From Segetibacter sp. (GTDB lineage: Bacteria; Bacteroidota; Bacteroidia; Chitinophagales; Chitinophagaceae): a DNA stretch of 64,000 nucleotides. Both the position numbers and the translations under genes were made by a program. The notes under the pieces are model-generated. The model saw nothing but the letters and a program-made list of their open reading frames with translations, did no database searches and had not been told where the DNA came from. Location: positions 93,640 through 157,639 of the forward strand of contig NZ_JAOQAH010000031.1 in assembly GCF_025963695.1 (NCBI RefSeq), read 5' to 3'. Shown piece after piece: positions 44,523 to 53,541 of this stretch (the first letter of the stretch is position 1; the number at the start of each line of letters is the position of its first letter).

Positions 44523-45773
44523 TTATTTTTTCAATAGTTCTTTACTAAATACCAATCCTTTGCGGGTATTAATTTTAGCTGAATAAAAGAAACTATTTTC
44601 AACAACATTAAATAATAATCCTTCTTCTTTATAAAACTCAACCTGGTCGTTAATTAGCAAAGCAAAATTTATTTGATATTCTCCTGGATAAAGTAGAAAA
44701 TTGGCTAATTCGATATTAACAGAATAGGAACCTCTTTTCGTCTCTTGAACAAAGTTCTCGTCATCTGACAAATAAGAAGACACAATCTCTAACTCATCAT
44801 AAAATCTTGTTATTGCAAAAGCGATATCAACTTTCGCCTCGCTTAGTTTTAAGTCAAAAGCCACTTGCAAACTAATTGCTGAACCAAATTCCACTTCCTC
44901 ATTAATAGCTATTGATTTTAAAAGGAACATGTCGGAGTCAAACCATGCGTGGTTCCCATCTCCTTTGCCAAACCGCTTCTTTTTATCTGATTGTAAATAC
45001 CACTTTAGTACTTCTTCAGTAGTATCTTGTTTTACAATTGCCCCTTTGTTCATCAATATAGAATTGTTACAAAGGCTTCTTATAGCGACAAGATTATGAC
45101 TAACAAATAAAATAGTTCGGCCTTCTCCCCTGCTTACATCCTTCATTTTTCCAAGGCACTTTTTCTGAAACTCTGCATCACCAACAGCAAGCACCTCATC
45201 TACAATTAAAATGTCAGGTTCTAAATTAGCCGCTACTGCAAAAGCCAACCTAACATACATTCCGCTGCTATATCTTTTTACAGGTGTATCAATGTAGCGC
45301 TCCACTCCTGAGAAATCTACTATCTCGTCGAACTTACTTTTTATTTCATGCTTCGACATTCCGAGTATAGCACCATTTAGAAAAATATTTTCTCTTCCGC
45401 TAAGCTCTGGATGAAAACCTGTTCCTACTTCTAACAACGAAGCAACACGTCCTTTTAGTTTTACTTTTCCTGTTGTTGGGGTCGTTGTGCGACTAAGTAT
45501 TTTCAACAAGGTACTTTTTCCGGCTCCATTCCGTCCTATAATACCCAGCACTTCACCTTGTTCAACCTCGAAGTTTACATCTTTCAAGGCCCATACATAA
45601 TCGCTCTTGCCCTTAACCGTGCGGTCGTTTTCATCACCAATCTTTAAATAAGGGTCTTCTTTGCCTCTTACCCGATGCCAAAACCTGTTTACGTCGTGTG
45701 CAAGCGAACCCGTACCCACCTGTCCCAGGCGGTATTGCTTACTTAAATTTTCGACTTTAACAACAGTTGACAA
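44523..45773 (-). CDS. Polysaccharide ABC transporter ATP-binding protein, Wzt-like
   Basis: 416 residues. Walker A is GIIGRNGAGKSTLLKIL, the ABC signature is KRYSSGMYVRLAFA and Walker B is DILIVDEVLAVGD. The GxxExPxLEVGTGFHPELSGREN-type region (ASLLEVGTGFHPELSGRENI) is the hallmark of O-antigen/teichoic-acid exporters. The last 150 or so residues are a predicted beta-sandwich (SAISLQVAFDLKLSEAKVDI), corresponding to the Wzt C-terminal carbohydrate-binding domain that recognises chain-end modifications. The start is TTG. It pairs with the permease gene 51 bp upstream. Confidence 0.95.
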   Translation of the reverse strand: MSTVVKVENLSKQYRLGQVGTGSLAHDVNRFWHRVRGKEDPYLKIGDENDRTVKGKSDYVWALKDVNFEVEQGEVLGIIGRNGAGKSTLLKILSRTTTPTTGKVKLKGRVASLLEVGTGFHPELSGRENIFLNGAILGMSKHEIKSKFDEIVDFSGVERYIDTPVKRYSSGMYVRLAFAVAANLEPDILIVDEVLAVGDAEFQKKCLGKMKDVSRGEGRTILFVSHNLVAIRSLCNNSILMNKGAIVKQDTTEEVLKWYLQSDKKKRFGKGDGNHAWFDSDMFLLKSIAINEEVEFGSAISLQVAFDLKLSEAKVDIAFAITRFYDELEIVSSYLSDDENFVQETKRGSYSVNIELANFLLYPGEYQINFALLINDQVEFYKEEGLLFNVVENSFFYSAKINTRKGLVFSKELLKK

Positions 45774-45824
45774 GAAATTGGATTTTAAATAAATTTGATA
45801 TTGAAGTGGAATACTGCTGGCGGC

Positions 45825-46703
45825 CTATACGGTGTCCATAAATGTTCTTTCGACCTTGCTGAAAACTAATAGCCCGATAAATAATATGATAACGATAAAG
45901 CCTCCACTATACATTAAATGAATTGGTTCAAGACTTCCTTTATGAAATAATGCATAACGAAAGCCTTCAACTATGGGTGTTAGCGGATTATAACGGATAA
46001 CATTTATAAAACTTTTCGTGCTTAAATATGACAAGGGGTATGCAACGGGTGTAGCATACATTAACAACTGCACTGCAAAACCGATAAGCACAGTAAAGTC
46101 TCTGTATTTTGTTGTGAGCGATGAAATGATAATGCCCGCACCTAGTCCTAAAGCTGCCATCATTAAGACCAAAAGAGGGATTAATAGCCAGCTAGAGCCA
46201 AAATAGAAATCGTGATTTTTAATTCCAAAATAACTGATCGCAATAATGAGTAACAAAAACTGTATCCCAAACTTTATCATATTACTCATGACCGTGCTTA
46301 GGGGAATAACAAGCCGGGGAAAATAAACTTTCCCAAAAATACCGGCATTGGCGACAAACGTTCCTGAGGTGGCGTTGAGGCAGGCTGAAAAATAATTCCA
46401 GATGGTAATGCCGCTCATGTAAAATAAAACAGGTTCAATACCATCGGTTGGAATATTGGCGATCTTTCCGAAGATCATTACAAATACGATAGTAGTAAAA
46501 ACAGGCTGTATGAAATGCCACAGAGGACCAAGGACAGTTTGTTTATATTGAGCGGTGATGTCACGTTTTACAAAGAGCAAAAGTAAATCTCTATAGTGCC
46601 AAATATCTCTGAGTTTAATATCAAAAAGGTGGGCTTGCGGTTCAATGATTACATCCCATTGAGAATCTTCTGCTTCCTGTGAACTTCCTTTATATTTTGT
46701 CAC
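45825..46703 (-). CDS. Polysaccharide ABC transporter permease, Wzm-like
   Basis: 292 residues, six predicted membrane helices of the ABC-2 type. The N-terminal cytosolic part (LRDIWHYRDLLLLFVKRDIT) and the gate-helix VLGPLWHFIQPVFTTIVF are typical of O-antigen and capsule exporters. It would move undecaprenyl-linked glycans across the inner membrane with the adjacent ATPase. The start is GTG, 2 bp after the stop codon of the asparagine synthetase-fusion gene. Confidence 0.93.
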   Translation of the reverse strand: MTKYKGSSQEAEDSQWDVIIEPQAHLFDIKLRDIWHYRDLLLLFVKRDITAQYKQTVLGPLWHFIQPVFTTIVFVMIFGKIANIPTDGIEPVLFYMSGITIWNYFSACLNATSGTFVANAGIFGKVYFPRLVIPLSTVMSNMIKFGIQFLLLIIAISYFGIKNHDFYFGSSWLLIPLLVLMMAALGLGAGIIISSLTTKYRDFTVLIGFAVQLLMYATPVAYPLSYLSTKSFINVIRYNPLTPIVEGFRYALFHKGSLEPIHLMYSGGFIVIILFIGLLVFSKVERTFMDTV

Positions 46704-46705
46704 CT

Positions 46706-49621
46706 TTAATACACTAATATTTTCTCTAAATTCTGTTTATACGTATCAAAGCCAAAAGCTTTTTTTACTTTTTGCTGTAACACTTTTTTCGCCCCTATAT
46801 GATCTATTGGCTCCTCAATTTGTAGTGTATTTACGACTGCCTGAAACATTTCGGCGTCACTGTCTGGATCGATCAGCTGCCCCAATGCCCCCTGCTGTAA
46901 AGCATCAGCACTTCCGTCCTTATTGCCTGCTATAACAGGCAGCCCGCATGCCATGGCCTCAATAAACACAATTCCAAAACCTTCTTTTCTGCTGGGCATT
47001 ACAAAAACGTCAGCAAGTAAAAAATGATCCACTACCTCTTCCTCTTTTATAAAGCCCGTCAATAACACGGTGTCAACAAGGTCGTTTGCCTGCTGCATCC
47101 CTAAGAGGCGCAGACTTTCTGTTTCATCTGCTTTTCCCGCAATGATATATTTAGCGTGGGGCACACAATTTTTCAAGTAGGGTAAAACGTCTATAACCTT
47201 ATCGTAGCCTTTATACTTTTCGGTGGCCGAAAGCCTCGTTAGGGTAAATATTATTGAATCTGTTTCGTTTATGCCGTACCGTTTCATTAGGTACTCGGGT
47301 TTTTTAAATTCTTTCGGGTACGAAAAGTAAGGATCAATCGTGTTTGAGAACACCGTAATCTTTTCAGGACTTATCTTATGTGTTTTTACAATTGCTTCTT
47401 TCGTAAAGGTGCTTACTGCAAGAACGCTATCTGCATTCTGCATAACATAGCTTTTCACGCCTTTGAGTTGATCCCATACCTCAATACCATGGGTAACCAG
47501 TATGATGTTTTTATGTGCGAACATCTTTTTAATTCCCCATCCTATTAACGACAAATTAATGTGTCCAAGAACGATAGTATTATACTTGCTCGCTTCTTTC
47601 AATGCAGAAAAAACAAATTTTATCCTATTCCCTTTAAATCCTCTATAATTTTTTTTATCGAAATAAAGCGGATCTACGCTATAATCATAAACTGAAAGGC
47701 AATTGGCAATTAACTTGCCCTCTGCTTGAAAATCTGTTAGAGCCTTTAGAAAAGCGCGGTTAAATTTCTCAATTCCACCTGTGAAACGAAATGCACTAAG
47801 ATTTAGAAAAAGTACCTTTTTAAATTCCTTGTTATAATACTTTATTGCCTCCTTTTGACAAGCCAGCAAATAAGCCCAATAATGCACCCACTGCAACTTG
47901 CCCGATCTTAACTTCTCATACTTCTTTATAAAATCAGGAGTACGCTGGGCAGTAGTTTGAACAGGAATAATCCATTTTTCAAAAGGAAATGTAAAACCCT
48001 GTTTCTTTCTGTTGTATACGTCCGACGGTAAAATGTCTGCAAAAGATTTTATTAGCAGATGCTTTTTGACGTGCAAGTCGTATTTAACCCTGGGAGAAAT
48101 AGAATGGGCAGTTTCAACGAGTTCTTTATCGAGAAAAGGAACCCGTACCTCAAGACCATGCCACATGCTCATATAGTCGATATCCTTCAATAACTGGCCT
48201 TGCATATATAGGTTCTGTTCTCCCCAGCTTACCAACTCCTTGTCATCGATCTTTATTTTTCTTAATCCCGGAAAAGTTAATTCGTTTAGTGTATTATTAA
48301 TTGATTTAACTGAAGTACCTAGTATTAAAGCCGTTTCTTCAGGAGTGTACAAGCCGCGATTAAAAAGATAATCTCCCAGGAAATCCTTGCGCTTTAAAAA
48401 AGACAATTTCTTTTTTCTTTGTTCGAAAAAATTCCTGGTCAACCCGATTACGAAAGCAGGTAACATTTTAAATAACCTGATACGCTGTGTTCGATAAAAC
48501 GAGTCGTATCCTCCAAATAATTCGTCTGCACCAATACCACTTAAAACAGCTTTAAGGCCAAATTTGTGTGCATACTTACAAATAAAATAAGAATTGATAC
48601 CGTCAATGCTTGGCTGGTCCATCGCCATCAAAATGTCTGGCAACGTATTTGAAAACTCTTCTTCTGTAACCAGGCACGAGCTGTGCTTTGCACCTGTCTT
48701 ATCTATCACCAATTTCTGATACTTTGCTTCGGAGAACTTTTGGTCCTCAAAAATGATAGAAATTGTATGAAGATTTTCTTGTAGGGTTTTATGTGATAAT
48801 AGTGTAAGTAGACTGGAGTCGATGCCCCCGCTTAAAAAGAGGCCAATTGGAGCATCGGATATTAAATGACGCGCTACCGCATTAGATAACTTTTCCCTGA
48901 TTGCAATAACGGCTTCAGGTAATGTGTTAATGATGCTTTGAAATGAAAACATGCAGAATACTTCTTGCCGTATAAGCAACGTAGGTAAATCTATTGTTGC
49001 AACTGTTCCTTTATCCAACAACGTAACCCCTTCAAGAGTCGTAAAAGGTTCTGGCAAATGGCCGAAAGTAAGGAAGTAAACTTTCCACTTTTCGTATTCG
49101 TTCCAGGTAGGTTTGAGGGAAGTAAAGGCCCTCACTTCTGAGGCAAAAAATAATTTTCCTCCTTGAATGCTATAGTAGAGGGGTTTTATGCCTGCATGAT
49201 CGCGGGCAAGTAATAGTTGAGAAGTGCGCTTATCAAATATAGCCAGGGCAAACATTCCATTAAATCTCTGAAAGCAGTTCTTTCCCCACTGGAGATACGA
49301 CTTTAAAATAACTTCTGTATCGCATGTGGTTTTAAAAATATGACCAAGTGCTGCCAGTTCTTTTTTTAACTCTAAAAAATTGTAAATCTCTCCGTTGAAT
49401 ACAATTTGAAGACTACCATTTATATCCGACATAGGTTGATGACCGGCTGAGGTAAGATCAAGCAACGATAACCTTCTATGTCCCAGTGCTAAAGGCAACT
49501 TATCATCTATATATATTCCTTCCCCGTCGGGGCCGCCATGCTTCATACTATCTTTCATGATAGTAATGTCACTAGCAAGACTAATGGAGGATGGATCAAA
49601 AATTCCGGCAATTCTACACAA
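46706..49621 (-). CDS. Asparagine synthetase (glutamine-hydrolysing)-glycosyltransferase family 4 fusion
   Basis: A 971-residue single reading frame. Residues 2 to about 595 are an AsnB-type enzyme: Cys2 (CRIAGIF) is the glutaminase nucleophile, LGHRRLSLLDLT and FNGEIYNF follow, and the ATP-binding LSGGIDSSLL is near residue 262. From about residue 600 a complete GT4 domain starts at KKVLFLNLSAFRFTGGIEKF and includes RKEGFGIVFIEAMACGLPV. AsnB-like enzymes in polysaccharide loci amidate carboxyl groups of sugars. No internal start or stop separates the two halves; the start is TTG because a stop codon lies 12 nt upstream. Confidence 0.9.
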   Translation of the reverse strand: MCRIAGIFDPSSISLASDITIMKDSMKHGGPDGEGIYIDDKLPLALGHRRLSLLDLTSAGHQPMSDINGSLQIVFNGEIYNFLELKKELAALGHIFKTTCDTEVILKSYLQWGKNCFQRFNGMFALAIFDKRTSQLLLARDHAGIKPLYYSIQGGKLFFASEVRAFTSLKPTWNEYEKWKVYFLTFGHLPEPFTTLEGVTLLDKGTVATIDLPTLLIRQEVFCMFSFQSIINTLPEAVIAIREKLSNAVARHLISDAPIGLFLSGGIDSSLLTLLSHKTLQENLHTISIIFEDQKFSEAKYQKLVIDKTGAKHSSCLVTEEEFSNTLPDILMAMDQPSIDGINSYFICKYAHKFGLKAVLSGIGADELFGGYDSFYRTQRIRLFKMLPAFVIGLTRNFFEQRKKKLSFLKRKDFLGDYLFNRGLYTPEETALILGTSVKSINNTLNELTFPGLRKIKIDDKELVSWGEQNLYMQGQLLKDIDYMSMWHGLEVRVPFLDKELVETAHSISPRVKYDLHVKKHLLIKSFADILPSDVYNRKKQGFTFPFEKWIIPVQTTAQRTPDFIKKYEKLRSGKLQWVHYWAYLLACQKEAIKYYNKEFKKVLFLNLSAFRFTGGIEKFNRAFLKALTDFQAEGKLIANCLSVYDYSVDPLYFDKKNYRGFKGNRIKFVFSALKEASKYNTIVLGHINLSLIGWGIKKMFAHKNIILVTHGIEVWDQLKGVKSYVMQNADSVLAVSTFTKEAIVKTHKISPEKITVFSNTIDPYFSYPKEFKKPEYLMKRYGINETDSIIFTLTRLSATEKYKGYDKVIDVLPYLKNCVPHAKYIIAGKADETESLRLLGMQQANDLVDTVLLTGFIKEEEVVDHFLLADVFVMPSRKEGFGIVFIEAMACGLPVIAGNKDGSADALQQGALGQLIDPDSDAEMFQAVVNTLQIEEPIDHIGAKKVLQQKVKKAFGFDTYKQNLEKILVY

Positions 49622-49689
49622 AGTCTAAATTCTATAAATTGTTTTGGGGCAGCACTTATTTATCAGCAAAAAGACAACGAGTAAACATC

Positions 49690-52095
49690 TTACTTAAAGA
49701 AGACTCCTCTCAATTTTTCCATAATACCTTTTTTACCACTTTCGGTAGAGTAACCATAATTGTATGAAAGGTTGTAGTTGTAGCCATAGCCGTAGCCATA
49801 ACCATAGCCGTAACCATAGTAAGAATTGGCTCCGCCCATTTTTACATCATTTACCAAAAGATTCAAGTTCGGAAAAGCTTTCCCCACATATACATCATTA
49901 ATATTCTCCAATCGCTTTCGCGGGGTGTAGCGCTGGCGAACAACAAAAACAGTTGAGTCAGCATATTTGCTTAAAACTTTTGCGTCACTTACAAGGCCAA
50001 CAGGCGCCGAGTCAATAATGATAATATCAAAATTCTCTTTCAGATAGATGAATAGCTCTTCAATCTTTTCATCTAATAATAACTCTGAAGGATTGGGAGG
50101 AACAGGTCCTGCGGGAACAATGTATAAGTTAGGAGTAGTACTTAATTTAACTGGCAATTCATTCTTTTGCACATCCCCCATTACATAATTACTAATACCT
50201 TTTCTGTCAAGCAAACCTAAAGCCCGCGATATTTTTGGCTTACGCAAATCCAGTTCAAGGATTACGGTTTTTTTGTTAGCCACTGCCCATACGGCGCCTA
50301 AATTCATCGAAGTAAATGTTTTACCTTCTCCTGCCATAGAGGAAGTAACAAGAATGACGGGGCTCTTTTTATCAATAATAAAATATTGCAAGTTAGTACG
50401 AGCCATTCTAAATTGTTCAGAGATGATACTGCGGTCCTTCGCCCCGATTACCACTTCCCTATCGGCCATTTTATGGTGAGCGATTTCACCTATAATAGGC
50501 ATGGAGGTGGCTTTCAATATATCTGTTCTATTAGTAATTTTATCGTTTAAAATATCTTTTAAATAGATAAAGCCAAGCGGTATAAGAAGACCTATAATAA
50601 GTGCAGTACGCATGATACCACTGCGGTCGGGACTGATAGGAGCCCATGATGAAGAAGCCGGATCTATAGATGAAGCATTCGAAGTACTTGATGCCATAGT
50701 AATAGCAGACTCTTCTCTTTTTTGCAGTAAAAAAAGATATAATTTTTCCTTTATTCCCTGCTGCCTTGCAATTTCCAGTAGTTCCCTTTCTTTAGAAGGT
50801 ACAGCCTGAATTTGTGATCTTATCCTGTTATACTCGCTAAACAAGCGTCTTCGTATTGACTCTACCGGCCTTTTAATGTTAGACAAATTCTCAAGGATAT
50901 CTAATCTGGCATTTTCTATCTGGCTTTCTAAACCTTGTACAACCGGATTTGCAGCGGGCATAGTTTTCAGCCTTTCTTCTCTTTCCGCCTGAAATCTATT
51001 ATAGTTAGTAATTAAAGCTTGTAGTGTGGGGTCTTGAACTCCCAGTGAGGATGGTACAAGACTATACCTTTTCGTTGGCGTTTTAACATAGTCATATATC
51101 ATATCTATCAACCTTATCTGCAGCTCTTGCTCGTTTAGCTGCTCCTCCGTTTTCTTCAGGTCTTCATATTGGATCTGGCCCTGGCTTTGAATATTGACGA
51201 TTTCATTTTTCTGCCTGAACTCCTGCAAACCTTGTTCGACTTTACCTAATTCGGAAGTTAAAAGAACAAGCCGGTTATCTATAAATCGAACTGTATTATC
51301 TATGACCCTATTTTTATTTTCTATCGTGGAGTTGTTGTAAGCTCTTACCAACCCGTTAAGAATATCAATTCCTTTTTGAGGGATCTCTGTTGTCAGGTCT
51401 ATTCTTAAAATATTCGCTTGAGCGTTTAATTGCCTGATGCTTATTCCACCTGCAATACCACCTGCAGTTTGAAAAGGAGGCTGCCATTGCATGACGTATT
51501 TGTACTCGGGATTAATGGCATGCTCATTTATTAGGTTTATTTTAAAGTCTCCCTGACTGCCGTGCACTACCTGCCCCGGAGAAAACCACTGATTATTTAA
51601 ACCCTGTACTTCAAAATGGTCTTTGTCTCTAAAATGAAGCACAACACTAAAACCAGTAGTTGTATCTTTCTGATAAAGGTTTTCGTAATTGAATATTCTG
51701 TTATTATAACTTTCGGTACGTTTAAAATTGCCTTCTATTGAATATTGTTGGTTTAGGTTGAGATCGCGCACTACCCGCTCCATTAAAGTAGCAGACTTTA
51801 AGATTTCAATTTCATTTATCAAATTAGTCTTTGGCTTAAATAGAACGATCTCTTCTAAAGCATCTGCATTGCTGCTACCTCTTGAGCTTTTGTCATCTTT
51901 AACAAGCAGAGAGATACCAGAGCTATAATAGGGAATTTGATACCTTAAATAAAATTGCGCAATTGCTACGGAAATGCCTATAGAAACAATAAATAAGGGT
52001 AGGTAAATCAGGTATTTAAAAATAAGCTCTTTAGGGCTCAGCTTAAATTTTTGATCATCCTGCTTTAATAATGATAATGCGCTGGTGTCAGACAT
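49690..52095 (-). CDS. Polysaccharide co-polymerase/tyrosine autokinase, Wzc-like
   Basis: 801 residues. An N-terminal Wzz-type chain-length domain is bounded by two membrane helices (about residues 28-50 and 495-515), with periplasmic coiled coils between. The cytosolic BY-kinase has Walker A SSMAGEGKTFTSMN near 585, Walker A' LELDLRKPKI near 610 and Walker B IIIIDSAPVG near 695. The C-terminus is a tyrosine cluster: 12 tyrosines in about 26 residues, mostly YG repeats, the autophosphorylation tail. It controls polymer length and export with the Wza-like protein encoded 11 bp upstream. Confidence 0.95.
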   Translation of the reverse strand: MSDTSALSLLKQDDQKFKLSPKELIFKYLIYLPLFIVSIGISVAIAQFYLRYQIPYYSSGISLLVKDDKSSRGSSNADALEEIVLFKPKTNLINEIEILKSATLMERVVRDLNLNQQYSIEGNFKRTESYNNRIFNYENLYQKDTTTGFSVVLHFRDKDHFEVQGLNNQWFSPGQVVHGSQGDFKINLINEHAINPEYKYVMQWQPPFQTAGGIAGGISIRQLNAQANILRIDLTTEIPQKGIDILNGLVRAYNNSTIENKNRVIDNTVRFIDNRLVLLTSELGKVEQGLQEFRQKNEIVNIQSQGQIQYEDLKKTEEQLNEQELQIRLIDMIYDYVKTPTKRYSLVPSSLGVQDPTLQALITNYNRFQAEREERLKTMPAANPVVQGLESQIENARLDILENLSNIKRPVESIRRRLFSEYNRIRSQIQAVPSKERELLEIARQQGIKEKLYLFLLQKREESAITMASSTSNASSIDPASSSWAPISPDRSGIMRTALIIGLLIPLGFIYLKDILNDKITNRTDILKATSMPIIGEIAHHKMADREVVIGAKDRSIISEQFRMARTNLQYFIIDKKSPVILVTSSMAGEGKTFTSMNLGAVWAVANKKTVILELDLRKPKISRALGLLDRKGISNYVMGDVQKNELPVKLSTTPNLYIVPAGPVPPNPSELLLDEKIEELFIYLKENFDIIIIDSAPVGLVSDAKVLSKYADSTVFVVRQRYTPRKRLENINDVYVGKAFPNLNLLVNDVKMGGANSYYGYGYGYGYGYGYNYNLSYNYGYSTESGKKGIMEKLRGVFFK
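49784..49819 (-). repeat. Six tandem hexamers encoding the Tyr-Gly tail of the Wzc-like kinase
   Basis: Six consecutive 6-bp units, CC(A/G)TA(G/A) on the plus strand, encode alternating Tyr and Gly. Units are nearly identical, so copy number could change by replication slippage without shifting the frame. Confidence 0.85.
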
Positions 52096-52105
52096 GCGTT
52101 AGCAG

Positions 52106-52894
52106 TTATTTTTTTATTGTGTTTATCACCAATACAACTACCGTTGTAAACACAGAAAAAACAGAGGTGGCTATAGAAAAATTTCTTATGAAAGATTGAT
52201 CACTGGCAGCCACTTTATCTTTTGTAGGTTCTACATATACTACATCATTCTGCTGTAGTACGTAATAAGGAGAACTAAATGCGTTTTTAGAAAGAACATT
52301 TATTTTTCCAAATTCCCTGTTGCCATTTTTTTCCCTGATGACGGTAATGTTATCGCGGCGAGCAGTAAAAGGGAGATCACCAGCTAAACCAATAGCGTCT
52401 AAAACAGTTACTTTGCCTTCCGGAATATTAAATGTTCCCTGGTGGTTAACCTCGCCCAATACCGTTATTTTGAAATTGAGAAATTCAATAGTAACAATAG
52501 GATCATTTACATACTTAACAAGCATCTTGGTTAGAAAGTCTACCAGTTGCTTTCTTTTCATAGTTGAAACCTGCAGTTTTCCCAACTGTGGAAATTGAAT
52601 TGTGCCATCAGCTTCTACTAAATATCCACCTGCGGAGCCCGAAGTTGATCCAGGCGTTGTTGATGCTAAATTGTAAGGAGCGGCAGAAAGTGGATTTAAG
52701 GCACCGACTACAATACTTAGCCTATCACCAGGTTGAACAATTGGTTCGACTCTCTGGACAACTTTAGAAAGTATTGTATCTCCCGGCTCATTAAAATATA
52801 CCAAACTTTTTAACTTCCTCTCAGGATGACAGGATTGCAGCAACTGAAAAGAAACGATTAGTACTAAAACCCAACACCAACCTCTATGACTCAT
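52106..52894 (-). CDS. Polysaccharide export lipoprotein, Wza-like
   Basis: 262 residues. A signal sequence ends in the lipobox LQSC (Cys22), so it is lipidated at the outer membrane. The Poly_export domain begins around VQRVEPIVQPGDRLSIVVG, followed by the SLBB-type FKITVLGEVNHQGTFNIPEG region. A hydrophobic segment (SVFTTVVVLVINTIKK) at the C-terminus may be the membrane-spanning helix of the outer-membrane pore. It is the first gene of the operon and overlaps none; the kinase gene begins 11 bp downstream. Confidence 0.94.
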   Translation of the reverse strand: MSHRGWCWVLVLIVSFQLLQSCHPERKLKSLVYFNEPGDTILSKVVQRVEPIVQPGDRLSIVVGALNPLSAAPYNLASTTPGSTSGSAGGYLVEADGTIQFPQLGKLQVSTMKRKQLVDFLTKMLVKYVNDPIVTIEFLNFKITVLGEVNHQGTFNIPEGKVTVLDAIGLAGDLPFTARRDNITVIREKNGNREFGKINVLSKNAFSSPYYVLQQNDVVYVEPTKDKVAASDQSFIRNFSIATSVFSVFTTVVVLVINTIKK

Positions 52895-53455
52895 AATCGT
52901 CTTAATAAATTTATTTCCATGGCTTCGCCACCTTAGTCACATGGACTATTTGATTTGTTGTAACGAAGCCGATCCCCTTGTTTTAAAAGGCGAAAAAAGT
53001 ATCGTTACCAGAGTCAAAACGATTTGTGCTACTAATTATTGTCTCTTTTTTAGAATTTTTCCCAAAAAAGGAAAACTAGTACATTTTGGTTAACTAATAC
53101 TTATAACTGGATAATCATAAGTACGTTATAAATTTTCCACCTTTAGCAGGAGCCTTTGAAAATATTCTTTTGTAACAATACCACTTCTAAGCCTACCACG
53201 TTCATTTAATTTCTGAAGCAGTAATTAAGATGATCATAATGAAACCAACCTGCTCATTTTTTACTGGTATTTTCGAGTCAATCCGTAGTATAGATCACAG
53301 ATCTCCTTTGTCTAAATTATAGCATGAAAAAACAAGCACAATGAGAAGATGTACCAGCAATACAATCAACACGATAACATTAGCAAAAACTATAGAAAAA
53401 TCGATGATGAATAAACGAAATATTCGATCAACTTACATTTCAATAAATCATAAAT
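52895..53455. other. Upstream region of the polysaccharide operon
   Basis: About 560 bp with no credible gene, the presumed promoter and leader of the operon. A 7-bp inverted pair, GGCTTCG at 52921-52927 and CGAAGCC at 52964-52970, lies 27-76 nt before the Wza start. I found no TAnnTTTG match on the minus strand near the start codon, nor a NusG-like antiterminator gene nearby. Confidence 0.45.
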
Positions 53456-53475
53456 GTACAAGTGTGCGACGCAAC
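53456..53475 (-). repeat. Copy of the dispersed 20-bp repeat next to a GC-rich hairpin
   Basis: On the minus strand GTTGCGTCGCACACTTGTAC. Immediately to its right on the plus strand CCGGGC (53481-53486) pairs with GCCCGG (53498-53503), extended by GTA/TAC with one bulge, then the terminator of the membrane-protein gene. Confidence 0.75.
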
Positions 53476-53506
53476 GGTAGCCGGGCTTTGCTTTACCGCC
53501 CGGTAC

Positions 53507-53533
53507 ATAAAAAAACCAGACTTGCATCTGGTT
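53507..53533 (-). terminator. Rho-independent terminator of the small membrane-protein gene
   Basis: On the minus strand AACCAGA and TCTGGTT pair around a 6-nt loop, followed by seven T residues. The stop codon at 53542 is 9 bp upstream. Confidence 0.8.
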
Positions 53534-53541
53534 CTAAAAAT

